Assembly: GCF_007994075.1 (NCBI RefSeq)
Contig: NZ_VIWU01000001.1
Location: 7,006,001-7,070,000 of the forward strand
Length of the DNA: 64,000 nt
From: Pseudonocardia hierapolitana
GTDB lineage: Bacteria > Actinomycetota > Actinomycetes > Mycobacteriales > Pseudonocardiaceae
Direction: 5' to 3'
This document shows positions 17,331 through 25,259 of this stretch, piece after piece. Made by a program: the position numbers and the translations under genes. Numbering within the stretch: the stretch's first letter is position 1; each line of letters starts with the position of its first letter. A model generated the notes under the pieces. It was given only the letters and a program-made list of their open reading frames with translations. It was not told the DNA's origin and did no database searches.

Positions 17331-18791
17331 GTGGACGAGCGCCCCGTCTCCGAGGCGGGCGGCGGGAGCGCCGTGCGCCCGATGCTCGCGGCCGACCGGG
17401 AGGGCTTCGTCGCCCGCCACGAGCTGTGGGACGACGCGAAACACGCCGCGGCCGCGCAGCTGCGGCGGGTGGTGGACGAGCTGGGCGTCGAGCGGGTGCG
17501 CATCGGGTTCGCCGACCAGCACGGGGTGGTGCACGGCAAGACCGTCACCCGGGAGGCGCTGCCGGCCGCTCTCCGCTCGGGGATCACGGTGCCGTCGTCG
17601 TTGCTGCTCAAGGACACCGCGGGCCGGACCGTCGTGCCGGTCTTCACGGCCGACCCCGGCCTCGGGGTCGGAGGCTTCGCCGGGGTGGGCGACGTCGTCC
17701 TGGTGCCGGACCCGACGACCTTCCGTGTGCTGCCGTGGTCGCGCGACACGGGGTGGCTGCTGTCCGACGTGCACTTCCCCGACGGGCGGCCGGTGCCGTT
17801 CTGCACCCGCACCCTGCTGCGCGAGGAGTTGGGCCGGCTCGCTTCCAGGGGGTTCGAGTTGACCGTCGGCGTGGAGCTGGAGTTCCACGTCTTCGGCGAG
17901 CCCGGCCCCGACGGCGTCCCGGTGCCGCTCACCGGTGGGGGGCAGCTCCTGCACGAGGAGGGCCTCGACCGCCACGACGACCTCGTCCGCACCCTGCACC
18001 GCGGGCTCACCGACCTCGACCTGCCCGTGCGCTCGCTCGAGCTGGAGTTCGGGCCGAGCCAGTTCGAGATCACCCTGGCTGCCCGCGCCGCCCACCTGGC
18101 GGCCGACGACGTCGTGCTGGCACGTGCCGCGATCCGGCAGCTGTGCAGGCGGGCGGGGCTGCGGGCCACGTTCATGTGCCGGCCGGCGGGCAGCACGTCG
18201 GCGAGCACCGGCTGGCACCTGCATCAGTCGCTGCGGGACGACACCGGGCGGGCCGCCATGGAGGCGCCGGGGGAGCTGCTCTCCTCGACCGGCCGGCATT
18301 GGCTCGGCGGACTCCTCGGGCACGCCGCGGCGGGAGCGGTGTTCTGCACGCCGACGGTCAACGGCTACAAGCGGTACCTGCCCCATTCCCTCGCGCCGGA
18401 CCGCGTCGGATGGGGCGTCGACAACCGGGCCGCCATGATCCGGGTCCTGCCGGCCCGGGCCGACGGCGGAGCGAGGCTGGAGAACCGCGCGGGCGAGCCC
18501 GCCGCGAACCCGTACCTCTACGTCGCGGCCCAGGTGGTGGCCGGGAGGGACGGCATCGCGACCGCCGCCGATCCGGGGGAGCCCCTCGACGCGCCCTACA
18601 GCGCCCCGGTGGCGGCCCTGCCCCGCTCGCTCGGCGAGGCCCTCGACGCGCTGGCCGCCGACCCGGTGTTCGAGCGGGCCTGGGGGAGCGAGGTCGTCAG
18701 CTGGTACACCGCGCTCAAGCGGGCCGAGTTCGAGCGCTACCTCGCCCACGTCTCCGATTGGGAGCAGCGCGAGTACTTCGGTCTGCTCTGA
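17331..18791 (+). CDS. Glutamine-synthetase-family ligase, probably gamma-glutamylating an amine
   Basis: About 486 residues with glutamine synthetase folds and motifs: metal-binding EXE in VGVELEFHVF, a second acidic set in LELEFGPSQFEIT, HQS in TGWHLHQSL, the NGYKRY loop and the R...E.R pattern in NRAAMIRVLP...LENRAGEPAANPYLY. The adenylylation segment of true GlnA is not evident. GTG 17331 begins one base after the Rieske stop; GTG 17322 is also in frame. In aniline and isopropylamine catabolism, GS-like ligases glutamylate the amine before oxidation; the tight pairing with a Rieske oxygenase suggests a similar role. Substrate inferred only. Confidence 0.83.
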   Translation: MDERPVSEAGGGSAVRPMLAADREGFVARHELWDDAKHAAAAQLRRVVDELGVERVRIGFADQHGVVHGKTVTREALPAALRSGITVPSSLLLKDTAGRTVVPVFTADPGLGVGGFAGVGDVVLVPDPTTFRVLPWSRDTGWLLSDVHFPDGRPVPFCTRTLLREELGRLASRGFELTVGVELEFHVFGEPGPDGVPVPLTGGGQLLHEEGLDRHDDLVRTLHRGLTDLDLPVRSLELEFGPSQFEITLAARAAHLAADDVVLARAAIRQLCRRAGLRATFMCRPAGSTSASTGWHLHQSLRDDTGRAAMEAPGELLSSTGRHWLGGLLGHAAAGAVFCTPTVNGYKRYLPHSLAPDRVGWGVDNRAAMIRVLPARADGGARLENRAGEPAANPYLYVAAQVVAGRDGIATAADPGEPLDAPYSAPVAALPRSLGEALDALAADPVFERAWGSEVVSWYTALKRAEFERYLAHVSDWEQREYFGLL

Positions 18792-18805
18792 GCGGGCCGG
18801 TGCGG

Positions 18806-19504
18806 TCAGCCGCGGAACACCGTCTGCGACCGTCGCTCGTACCAGCGGGCGAGGGCCTCACCGGCGGCGATCACGTGGTCACGCATCACCTGGCGCGCGA
18901 GCTCGCCGTCGTTCGCAGCGAGCGCCTCGACGACACGCTGGTGCTGGGCGAGGTTGTTGCTGCGCAGCCGTGGGTTGTCCCGGAGCACGAGCGCGGAGAC
19001 GTTGCGCGGGAACGCGTCGTTGACGTCGCGGATGGTGCGGGCGAGCCGCTCGTTCCCGGCGATCTCGTGGATGAGCGCGTGGAACCGGTCGTTCGCCGCG
19101 GTGGTCGGGGAGTCGGCCTCACCGCTCGCGGACGGGTCCTCGCGCAGCACGTCGATGGTGCGGCGCAGCTCGTCGAGCTGCTCCTGCGTGATCTCGCCGA
19201 CGGCGCGCACACAGGCGAGCCCCTCCAGCTCGGCCCGTACCTCGTAGGCCTCCCGGACCTCCCACGGCGCAGGCACCCGTACCACGGCCCCGCGCCGGGG
19301 CAGGACCTCGATCAGCCCGCCGGCCTGGAGCTGGCGCAGCGCCTCCCGGATCGGTGTGCGGCTGACGCCGAGCGTCGCGGCCAGGTCGGCCTGGCGCAGC
19401 TGGGCCCCGATCGGGATCTCGCCCGACATGATCCGCGCACGGATCGCGGCAGCGGTCTCGTCGACGAGAGCGTTCGGCTCCCGGGGAGCCGGGTCGGATT
19501 CCAC
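18806..19504 (-). CDS. GntR family regulator (FadR/FCD type)
   Basis: 232 residues: N-terminal winged helix (QADLAATLGVSRTPIREALRQLQAGGLIEVLPRRG) and an all-helical FCD ligand domain with conserved Asp/His metal-binding positions (for example NDRFHALIHEIAGN and ALAANDGELARQVMRDH). GTG 19504 is preceded by AAGGG at good distance. It converges with the Rieske/GS-like operon and two GGGATCCAG copies lie just upstream of its start, so it probably regulates itself and that operon. Confidence 0.86.
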   Translation of the reverse strand: MESDPAPREPNALVDETAAAIRARIMSGEIPIGAQLRQADLAATLGVSRTPIREALRQLQAGGLIEVLPRRGAVVRVPAPWEVREAYEVRAELEGLACVRAVGEITQEQLDELRRTIDVLREDPSASGEADSPTTAANDRFHALIHEIAGNERLARTIRDVNDAFPRNVSALVLRDNPRLRSNNLAQHQRVVEALAANDGELARQVMRDHVIAAGEALARWYERRSQTVFRG

Positions 19505-19545
19505 GGTCAGGCCCTTTCGCGCGGGGACCCTAACAAGAATCGCGC

Positions 19546-19576
19546 TGGGATCCAGTCCTGACAAGTTGGGATCCAG
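19546..19576. promoter_or_regulatory. Tandem GntR operator candidates
   Basis: TGGGATCCAG occurs at 19546-19555 and again at 19567-19576, a spacing of exactly 21 bases, or two helical turns. Both are 40-70 bases upstream of the gntR start. The same face of the helix would be presented twice, which suits cooperative dimer binding. Confidence 0.5.
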
Positions 19577-19586
19577 ATGTCCGGCG

Positions 19587-20741
19587 CTAGTGGAGAGCGA
19601 GGGTGCGGATGAGCTGCCGTGCAGCGTCCCCGCCCGCCTCGACCGCGATCCGCACGGCCGTGGAGACGTCCAGATCGTCGAGGAGCGCGGTCCGCACGCC
19701 CGCCACCGCCGCCTCGGTCGTGCCCCGGGTGCCGCCGGCGACGTACAGCTCCTCGAGCAGTCTCGTCGCATCCCGGAGCGCGCCCGGCCGGTACTCCCAT
19801 GCCTGGTTCCACCGCCGGTCCAGCAGCATGAGGCGCACGGCCGCGCCCGGCGCACTCTGCAGGAGGTCGTTCACCAGCACGAGGTTGCCGGTGGACTTGG
19901 CCATCTTGGCGCCGCCGACGCCGACGATGCCCACGTGGACCTGCCGCCGGGCGAACCGCGGGACGCCCGTGGCGGCCTGGGCCATCGCCACCTGGTAGGC
20001 GTGGTGCGGGAAGGCCAGGTCGGCGCCACCGGCGAGCACGTCCACCACACCCCCGAGCGTGGCGAGTGCCATGGCCGCGCACTCGGCGTGCCAGCCCGGA
20101 CGGCCCGCGCCCCACGGGCTCGGCCACGCCGGATCGCCCGGGCCGGACGGCTGCCACACGGGCGCGTCGAACGGGTCGTCCCGCAGCGGGTCGTCCGGGC
20201 GGTCGCCGTACTCCGCCGACAGTGCCCACGCCTGCTCCGCCGTCAGGCCGGCCGCGCCGGGCAGGTGGGCGCCGTGGAAGAACACGTGCCCGTCGCGCTC
20301 GTACGCGGCGCCGGTGGCCAGCAGTGCCGACGCCAGCCGCACGACGTGCTCGACGTGGTGGCGGGCGTGTGGCACATGGGTCGGTGGCCTGACGTGGAGC
20401 GCGGCCATGTCCCGGTCGAACCAGTACTCCTGGATCAGGCCGAACTCCTCGTAGGAGCGACCCCGCTCGGCCGCCGCGCGGGTCAGGACGTCGTCGACGT
20501 CGGTGACGTTGCGCGTGAGGACGGTGTCGACCCCGGTCATCCGGATGACCTGCCGGATCAGGTCGGTCCACACGAACGCCGACGCGTGACCGAGATGCGT
20601 CACGTCGTAGGGGGTGATCCCGCAGACGTAGATCCGGGCGGGGATGGTGAGCGGCAGCGGCTCGCCGGCCAGCCTCAGCGTCTCGGGCGACCTCGTCCCG
20701 CTGCTCGACTCCCACACCGCGTGACCCGTCGGTCCGGCCAT
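19587..20741 (-). CDS. Cysteine ligase of the MshC / cysteinyl-tRNA synthetase family
   Basis: A 384-residue class I synthetase-like enzyme. ATP-binding motifs are HLGH in GITPYDVTHLGHASAF and a KMSKS-type KMAKS; NVTDVDD and GRPGWHAECAAMAL match the MshC branch, which joins cysteine to glucosaminyl-inositol in mycothiol synthesis. It is shorter than classical MshC (about 410) and lacks the tRNA-binding C-terminal part of CysS. It may be the mycothiol enzyme itself or a paralogue with another amine acceptor. It diverges from the STAND gene; nothing else for mycothiol is nearby. Confidence 0.82.
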   Translation of the reverse strand: MAGPTGHAVWESSSGTRSPETLRLAGEPLPLTIPARIYVCGITPYDVTHLGHASAFVWTDLIRQVIRMTGVDTVLTRNVTDVDDVLTRAAAERGRSYEEFGLIQEYWFDRDMAALHVRPPTHVPHARHHVEHVVRLASALLATGAAYERDGHVFFHGAHLPGAAGLTAEQAWALSAEYGDRPDDPLRDDPFDAPVWQPSGPGDPAWPSPWGAGRPGWHAECAAMALATLGGVVDVLAGGADLAFPHHAYQVAMAQAATGVPRFARRQVHVGIVGVGGAKMAKSTGNLVLVNDLLQSAPGAAVRLMLLDRRWNQAWEYRPGALRDATRLLEELYVAGGTRGTTEAAVAGVRTALLDDLDVSTAVRIAVEAGGDAARQLIRTLALH

Positions 20742-20873
20742 CGGGCCATCGTGGCACGGACGCGGGCTCGGCGCGTCCCCGCGCGGTGGGGGACCGGAAG
20801 TCCGCGGGCTGTCCTGCCCGGTGCGGCGGGACCCGCCGAGCATCGAGCTATCCTCCCGGGCCGGGGGGCGATC

Positions 20874-23800
20874 ATGGGATTCGACCACGCCGTGGCGACG
20901 CGCGTCGTCGTGCGGGTGCTCGGTGACGCGGGCGAGCCGGTCGGCGCGGGGTTCCTGCTCGGGCCGGACCTGGTGGCGACGTGCGCGCACGTCGTCGCCG
21001 AGGCGCTGGCCCTCGATCCGTATGCGGCAGTGGGCCCGGCCGAGACGCTCCGGCTGGACTTCCCCATGGTGGCCGCCGACGGTGCGCCGGTCCGCGATGC
21101 CCGCGTCGTGCGGTGGGTCCCGATCGAGCCGGACGGCTCGGGGGACATCGCCGTGCTGGGCTTGTCCGGGCCCGTACCGGCAGGCGCGCGGATGCCGCCG
21201 CTGCGGCGGATCGACCAGCTCTGGGACCACCCGTTCCGCGTGCTCGGCTTCCCCGACGGCCTTGCCGACGGGGTCTGGTCGACGGGCCGCATCCGCGGCC
21301 GGCAGGCAACGGGCTGGTTCCAGCTGCAGGCCGCCCCGGGCGACCAGCCGATCGTGGGTGGGTTCAGCGGCTCGCCGGTCTGGGACGACGAGAGCGGGGC
21401 CGTCGTCGGCATGACGGTGGCCGCCGACCGGACGGGGGAGACGACCACCGCGTACCTGATCCCGATCGACCAGGTCCTCGGGACCGACCCGGAGCTCCTG
21501 CCCTGCCCGTACCGCGGACTGGAGCCGTTCGGCGAGGAGCACGCCGAGTTCTTCTTCGGTCGCGACGACGGCGTCGCCCAGGTCGAGGAGGTGCTGGACC
21601 GGCAGCCGATCGTCGCGGTCGCGGGGCCGTCCGGAGCGGGGAAGTCGTCGTTGCTGCGGGCGGGGCTGCTGCCGAGGGTCCGCTCCGCCGGTGCACGCGT
21701 CGCGGAGCTGCGCCCGTTGCCCGGCCAGCCGGTGGACGAGCTGATCGACGCGACCCTCGCCGACCTGCCCGACGACGGGCGCACGATCGTGTTGGTCGAC
21801 CAGTTCGAGGAACTGGCTGCCGCCGACGCGGCCGGTGCGCGGCGGCTGCTGGCCGTACTCGGCGATCGGCTCGACGCCCACGCCCGCAGGCCCGACGGGA
21901 ACTGGCCCCTCCAGGTCGTGCTGACGGCGCGGTCGAGCACGCTCGAGGACGTCCTGGCTCCGGAGATCGCGACGCGGCTGGGTGCCGGCACCGTGCTGGT
22001 ACCCCCGATGAACCGCCGCCAGCTGCGCGACGCCATCGTCGCCCCCGCCGAACGTGCCCCCGGCCTGGTGTTCGAACCGGGTCTCGTCGACCGCATCCTC
22101 GACGACGCGGCCGCAGAACCAGGCCGGCTGCCGCTCGTCGAGTCCCTGCTCACCGAGCTGTGGGAGCGGCGGGCGGGCGGGGTGCTCACGGTCGAGGCCT
22201 ACGAGCGCAGCGGCGGTGTCGCCGGCGTCGTGGCCACGCGGGCCGAGCAGGTGGTCGCCGCGCTCGACGTGCCGGCGGACGACCCGGGCCTGCGCCGGCT
22301 CTTCACCGGCCTCGCCGGGACCGACCGCGACGGCCGCTTCGTGCGCAGGCCGCTGCCCACCGCCGACCTGGATCCGGCGCTCCGACCGCTCGCCGAGCGG
22401 CTGGTGGCCGGACGGTTGCTGGTGCTGGAGCGCCCCCCTGCAGGCGAGGAGCGGCTGCAGCTCGCCCACCAGGCGCTCATCGAGCACTGGCCGAGGCTGC
22501 GCGGTTGGCTGGCCGAGGACCGGGACTTCCTCGCCTGGCGCGAGGAGGCCGAAGCGCAGCGCGATCGCTGGGAGACGGCCGGCCGCGACGACGGTGCCCT
22601 GCTGCGGGGCGTCTCGCTGGCCGCCACCGCCGAATGGCTGCCACGGCGCGCACCCGACGTGCCGCTCCCGCTGCAGGAGTTCGTCGGGCGAAGCCGGGCC
22701 CGGCAACGGCGCGAGGTGCGGCGCTGGCGCGTGGTCACCGCGGTGCTCGCCGTGCTGGTGCTCGCCGCGGGAGCGCTCGCGGCCGTCGCCGTCGCCCGTG
22801 GGCAACAGGTCACGGCCCAGCTGCGGCTGGCGGATGCGCAGATCATGGCCCGCTCCGCGATGGACCGGCTGCCGGGCGACCCGGTCACGGCGTCCGCGTT
22901 GGCGCTGGCGGCACACCGGTCGGACCCCGACAACGACGCCGCTCGGACGACGCTTTCCCGGCTGGCGTTCGGCATGCAGTCGGTCGACGCCGTGTACCCC
23001 GACGTCAACGCACTGCCCGGGGGCGCTCTCTCCACGTCCGAAGACGGGAACACGGTACTGGTCAACGACTCGAGCCAGGCCACGATCGTCACCGGGGCGC
23101 TCGGATCCGCACCGGCTCACTGGGTACTGCCGGATCGCCCGCGGGAGGAGAACCGACTGATCATGAGCCGCGACGGCCGAGCGGTCGCCGGGCTCGACCT
23201 GACCGGCCGGGTGCTCCTCTGGGACGTCGTGCAGCGCAGCGGCCCGGTCGTGATCAGTGACGGGCTGGGCGCCGCGCTGCAGGGGACGCTCTACTTCTCC
23301 CCGGACCAGACGCGGCTGTACTGGCTGACCGTGGCGCCGGATCGAACCCGCCGGCTCGTCGTGTGGGACGTGCGTGCCGCGGCCGCGGCCCCGGTCGGCC
23401 TCGGGCCGATCACGGACCCGCAGATCGGGCGGGTGGCGCTCACCGCCGATCCCGGGGCGGTGGCCGAGTACCGGACGACCGGGATGACCGTCCGCTCGAT
23501 CGCCGACGGCGCGGTCCGGGCCACGTTCCCGCCGGAGGGTCTCTCGGGGGATCGGTACGCCGTCACGTGCGCGCCTGGTGCGGCGCTCGTCTGGGACGCC
23601 ATGACCGGGCAGCAACTGCGCCGCCTGGCGCGTCTCACCGAGGACTGCACACAGGAGATCCTGAAGAACGAGCTGACCGGTACCGGCGAGTTCCTCGTGG
23701 AGGCGTACCCCGCCCTCGTGGACCGCGACATCGAGCGCTGGCGGATCACGTCCGTGCACACCGGGCAGGTCTACGAGCTGCTCGCTCCGCCGCACACGGG

Positions 23801-24917
23801 GGAGGCCTGGCGCAGCAGCGATCACACAGGGATGGAGGCGGCGATCGTGGGCGACCGCCTCGTGGTCTACGACCTGTGGCAGCGCTCGGTGCTGCGGCTG
23901 CACGCCGACCCAGCGGACGCCGGGCCCGGGGCGTTCCTGACCGCCGACCGGCGGTACGAGGTGTCCATCGGCGCGGACGCGATCATGGCCGTCGACGCGG
24001 TGACGCGCGGGCTTGCCGGGACCCTTCCCGGGTCCGCGCTCGCGGACAGCGGCGACCGGCGGCCCGTGATGAACGCCGACTCCGTCGGGGTGATCACGTC
24101 CGCCCCGGATCACGTCTCCTACGCCGAGTACGCCGTCCCCGGCTTCACCCGCATCGGGAACTGGACCCTGCCGGGAGGGCCCGCGCGGCCGGATGGCGCC
24201 CGGCCGTCCGTCGACTCGCTCGCCGACCAGGTCGCCGCCCTCAACAACGGGGTGCTCAGCGCGTGGGACCGGCGGACGGGCCAACCGATCGGCACGCCGA
24301 TCGATCTTGCCTCCGACGCAGAACGGGCCCGGCACTTCCGCAGCGACCTCGAGGTTCGGCTGCGGCCCGGCCCCGCGTGGGAGGCCGCGGTGCCGGGCCC
24401 GCACGGGGTCGAGCTCTGGGACATGGCCACGGGTCGACAGGTGGCCGTGCTGGAGTCCGAGTCGATCGGAATGATGTTCGACGCCGCGGGCGAGCGCCTG
24501 GCGGTGATCGAGAACGGCTGGTCGGTGCACGTGTGGAACGTCGACGAGCGCCGGCGCATCGGGGTGCCGGTCGTCACCCCGTCCGCATTGGTCCCGCTCG
24601 GGTTCACACCCGACGGTCTGCTCGCCGGTGGCGTCATACCCGATCCGGAGACGAGCGGCCGCATCCTCCTGATCGAGCCGGAGACCGGCAGGCAGCGGGG
24701 CGGCTTCACGCTCGCGAAAGGCGTCGACGCCGACACGGCGCTCACCGCTGATGGCCGGTTGGTCGTCGCGGGTGCCGACGGAGGCAGGCCGGTGGCGTTC
24801 CCCCTGGCCGTGCAGGAGTGGACGGACCGCCTGTGCGGGCTCCTCGATCGCCCGTTCACCGACGGTGAGCGGGCCCTGTTGCCCGCCAGCATCGACGCCG
24901 AACGGCCCTGCGGCTAG
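20874..24917 (+). CDS. Trypsin-like protease - STAND NTPase - beta-propeller protein
   Basis: A 1347-residue multidomain protein. Residues 1-200: trypsin-like protease with His39 (ATCAHVV), Asp91 (GDIAVLG) and Ser165 (GGFSGSPV), an intact triad. Residues 210-610: STAND/nSTAND1 NTPase, beginning CPYRGLEPFGEEHAEFFFGR, Walker A GPSGAGKSS (251-259) and Walker B TIVLVDQFEEL (304-314). One membrane-spanning segment lies at about 620-640, followed by a C-terminal region of repeated beta-strand units (LLWDV, LVVWDVR, ELWDM, VHVWNV) typical of WD40-like propellers. GGGGGG precedes the ATG. Proteins of this build are sensor-effectors in bacterial conflict or signalling. Its stop codon is formed by the end of the 168-bp repeat that follows. 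Confidence 0.85.
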   Translation: MGFDHAVATRVVVRVLGDAGEPVGAGFLLGPDLVATCAHVVAEALALDPYAAVGPAETLRLDFPMVAADGAPVRDARVVRWVPIEPDGSGDIAVLGLSGPVPAGARMPPLRRIDQLWDHPFRVLGFPDGLADGVWSTGRIRGRQATGWFQLQAAPGDQPIVGGFSGSPVWDDESGAVVGMTVAADRTGETTTAYLIPIDQVLGTDPELLPCPYRGLEPFGEEHAEFFFGRDDGVAQVEEVLDRQPIVAVAGPSGAGKSSLLRAGLLPRVRSAGARVAELRPLPGQPVDELIDATLADLPDDGRTIVLVDQFEELAAADAAGARRLLAVLGDRLDAHARRPDGNWPLQVVLTARSSTLEDVLAPEIATRLGAGTVLVPPMNRRQLRDAIVAPAERAPGLVFEPGLVDRILDDAAAEPGRLPLVESLLTELWERRAGGVLTVEAYERSGGVAGVVATRAEQVVAALDVPADDPGLRRLFTGLAGTDRDGRFVRRPLPTADLDPALRPLAERLVAGRLLVLERPPAGEERLQLAHQALIEHWPRLRGWLAEDRDFLAWREEAEAQRDRWETAGRDDGALLRGVSLAATAEWLPRRAPDVPLPLQEFVGRSRARQRREVRRWRVVTAVLAVLVLAAGALAAVAVARGQQVTAQLRLADAQIMARSAMDRLPGDPVTASALALAAHRSDPDNDAARTTLSRLAFGMQSVDAVYPDVNALPGGALSTSEDGNTVLVNDSSQATIVTGALGSAPAHWVLPDRPREENRLIMSRDGRAVAGLDLTGRVLLWDVVQRSGPVVISDGLGAALQGTLYFSPDQTRLYWLTVAPDRTRRLVVWDVRAAAAAPVGLGPITDPQIGRVALTADPGAVAEYRTTGMTVRSIADGAVRATFPPEGLSGDRYAVTCAPGAALVWDAMTGQQLRRLARLTEDCTQEILKNELTGTGEFLVEAYPALVDRDIERWRITSVHTGQVYELLAPPHTGEAWRSSDHTGMEAAIVGDRLVVYDLWQRSVLRLHADPADAGPGAFLTADRRYEVSIGADAIMAVDAVTRGLAGTLPGSALADSGDRRPVMNADSVGVITSAPDHVSYAEYAVPGFTRIGNWTLPGGPARPDGARPSVDSLADQVAALNNGVLSAWDRRTGQPIGTPIDLASDAERARHFRSDLEVRLRPGPAWEAAVPGPHGVELWDMATGRQVAVLESESIGMMFDAAGERLAVIENGWSVHVWNVDERRRIGVPVVTPSALVPLGFTPDGLLAGGVIPDPETSGRILLIEPETGRQRGGFTLAKGVDADTALTADGRLVVAGADGGRPVAFPLAVQEWTDRLCGLLDRPFTDGERALLPASIDAERPCG

Positions 24918-25081
24918 TGCTCCCCGCCGGAGGTTCGCCAAGGGTCTCGGCGGCCCAGCTCCACGCTGGACGCAGCGGCGAACAGCCCGAGTACGCCCGG
25001 TACGAGGGCTGTCCGCCGCCACGCCCAGCGAGAAGCTGGATCCACCGATACCCCCGACGAACCTCCGGCGGGAAGCACTAG
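24914..25081. repeat. 168-bp structured repeat, copy 1 (E1)
   Basis: Ends are inverted repeats of 24 bp with one mismatch: 24914-24937 begins CTAGTGCTCCCCGCCGG and 25058-25081 ends GGCGGGAAGCACTAG. Inside are the hairpin CCAGC-TCCAC-GCTGG (24955-24969) and a 14-bp stem (24975-24988 with 25006-25019, one mismatch) enclosing GTAC-GCCCG-GTAC. A second copy at 57564-57731 has the same length and layout with stem substitutions that remain paired. E1 occupies most of the 342-base gap between the STAND gene and the ABC operon and provides the STAND stop codon. Confidence 0.88.
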
Positions 25082-25171
25082 CGGTCCAGTCCGGCCACCA
25101 CCCCACCCCTCGCGACCGGGGCAGACGCACGCGCGCACGCTCCGGTCCGACCCCCGCGCTCCGTCGCGCTC

Positions 25172-25200
25172 TTGACAAGCATTTCCAGTAGAACTTAGGT
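25172..25200 (+). promoter_or_regulatory. Promoter of the ABC/MFS operon
   Basis: TTGACA (25172-25177), 17-base spacer, then TTAGGT (25195-25200) as a -10-like box, about 60 bases before the GTG at 25260. The stretch is locally AT-richer than its surroundings. TTAGGT followed by AGCCC resembles half of an iron-regulator (IdeR/DtxR) box, but the other half is not there. Confidence 0.5.
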
Positions 25201-25259
25201 AGCCCTTGTTCTACGCGTACTGCGTATTCGACGCAGGTGTCGCGGGAGAGGGGGGCACC

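Noticed and set aside
25036..25044. A further CTGGATCCA motif as a GntR site
   Set aside because: It lies inside repeat E1 in a position that is variable between E1 and E2, and it is not near a related gene; probably coincidence.
24914..25138. E1 and E2 as copies of a small minus-strand protein (both translate to VPGVLG...VELGRR)
   Set aside because: The shared residues simply follow the identical loop blocks; no ribosome-binding site or consistent start is present, and changes fall at all codon positions while preserving base pairing. Kept as a structured repeat.
25193..25211. IdeR/DtxR iron box before the ABC operon
   Set aside because: Only the TTAGGT half is good; the second half does not match, so it is not called as a box.
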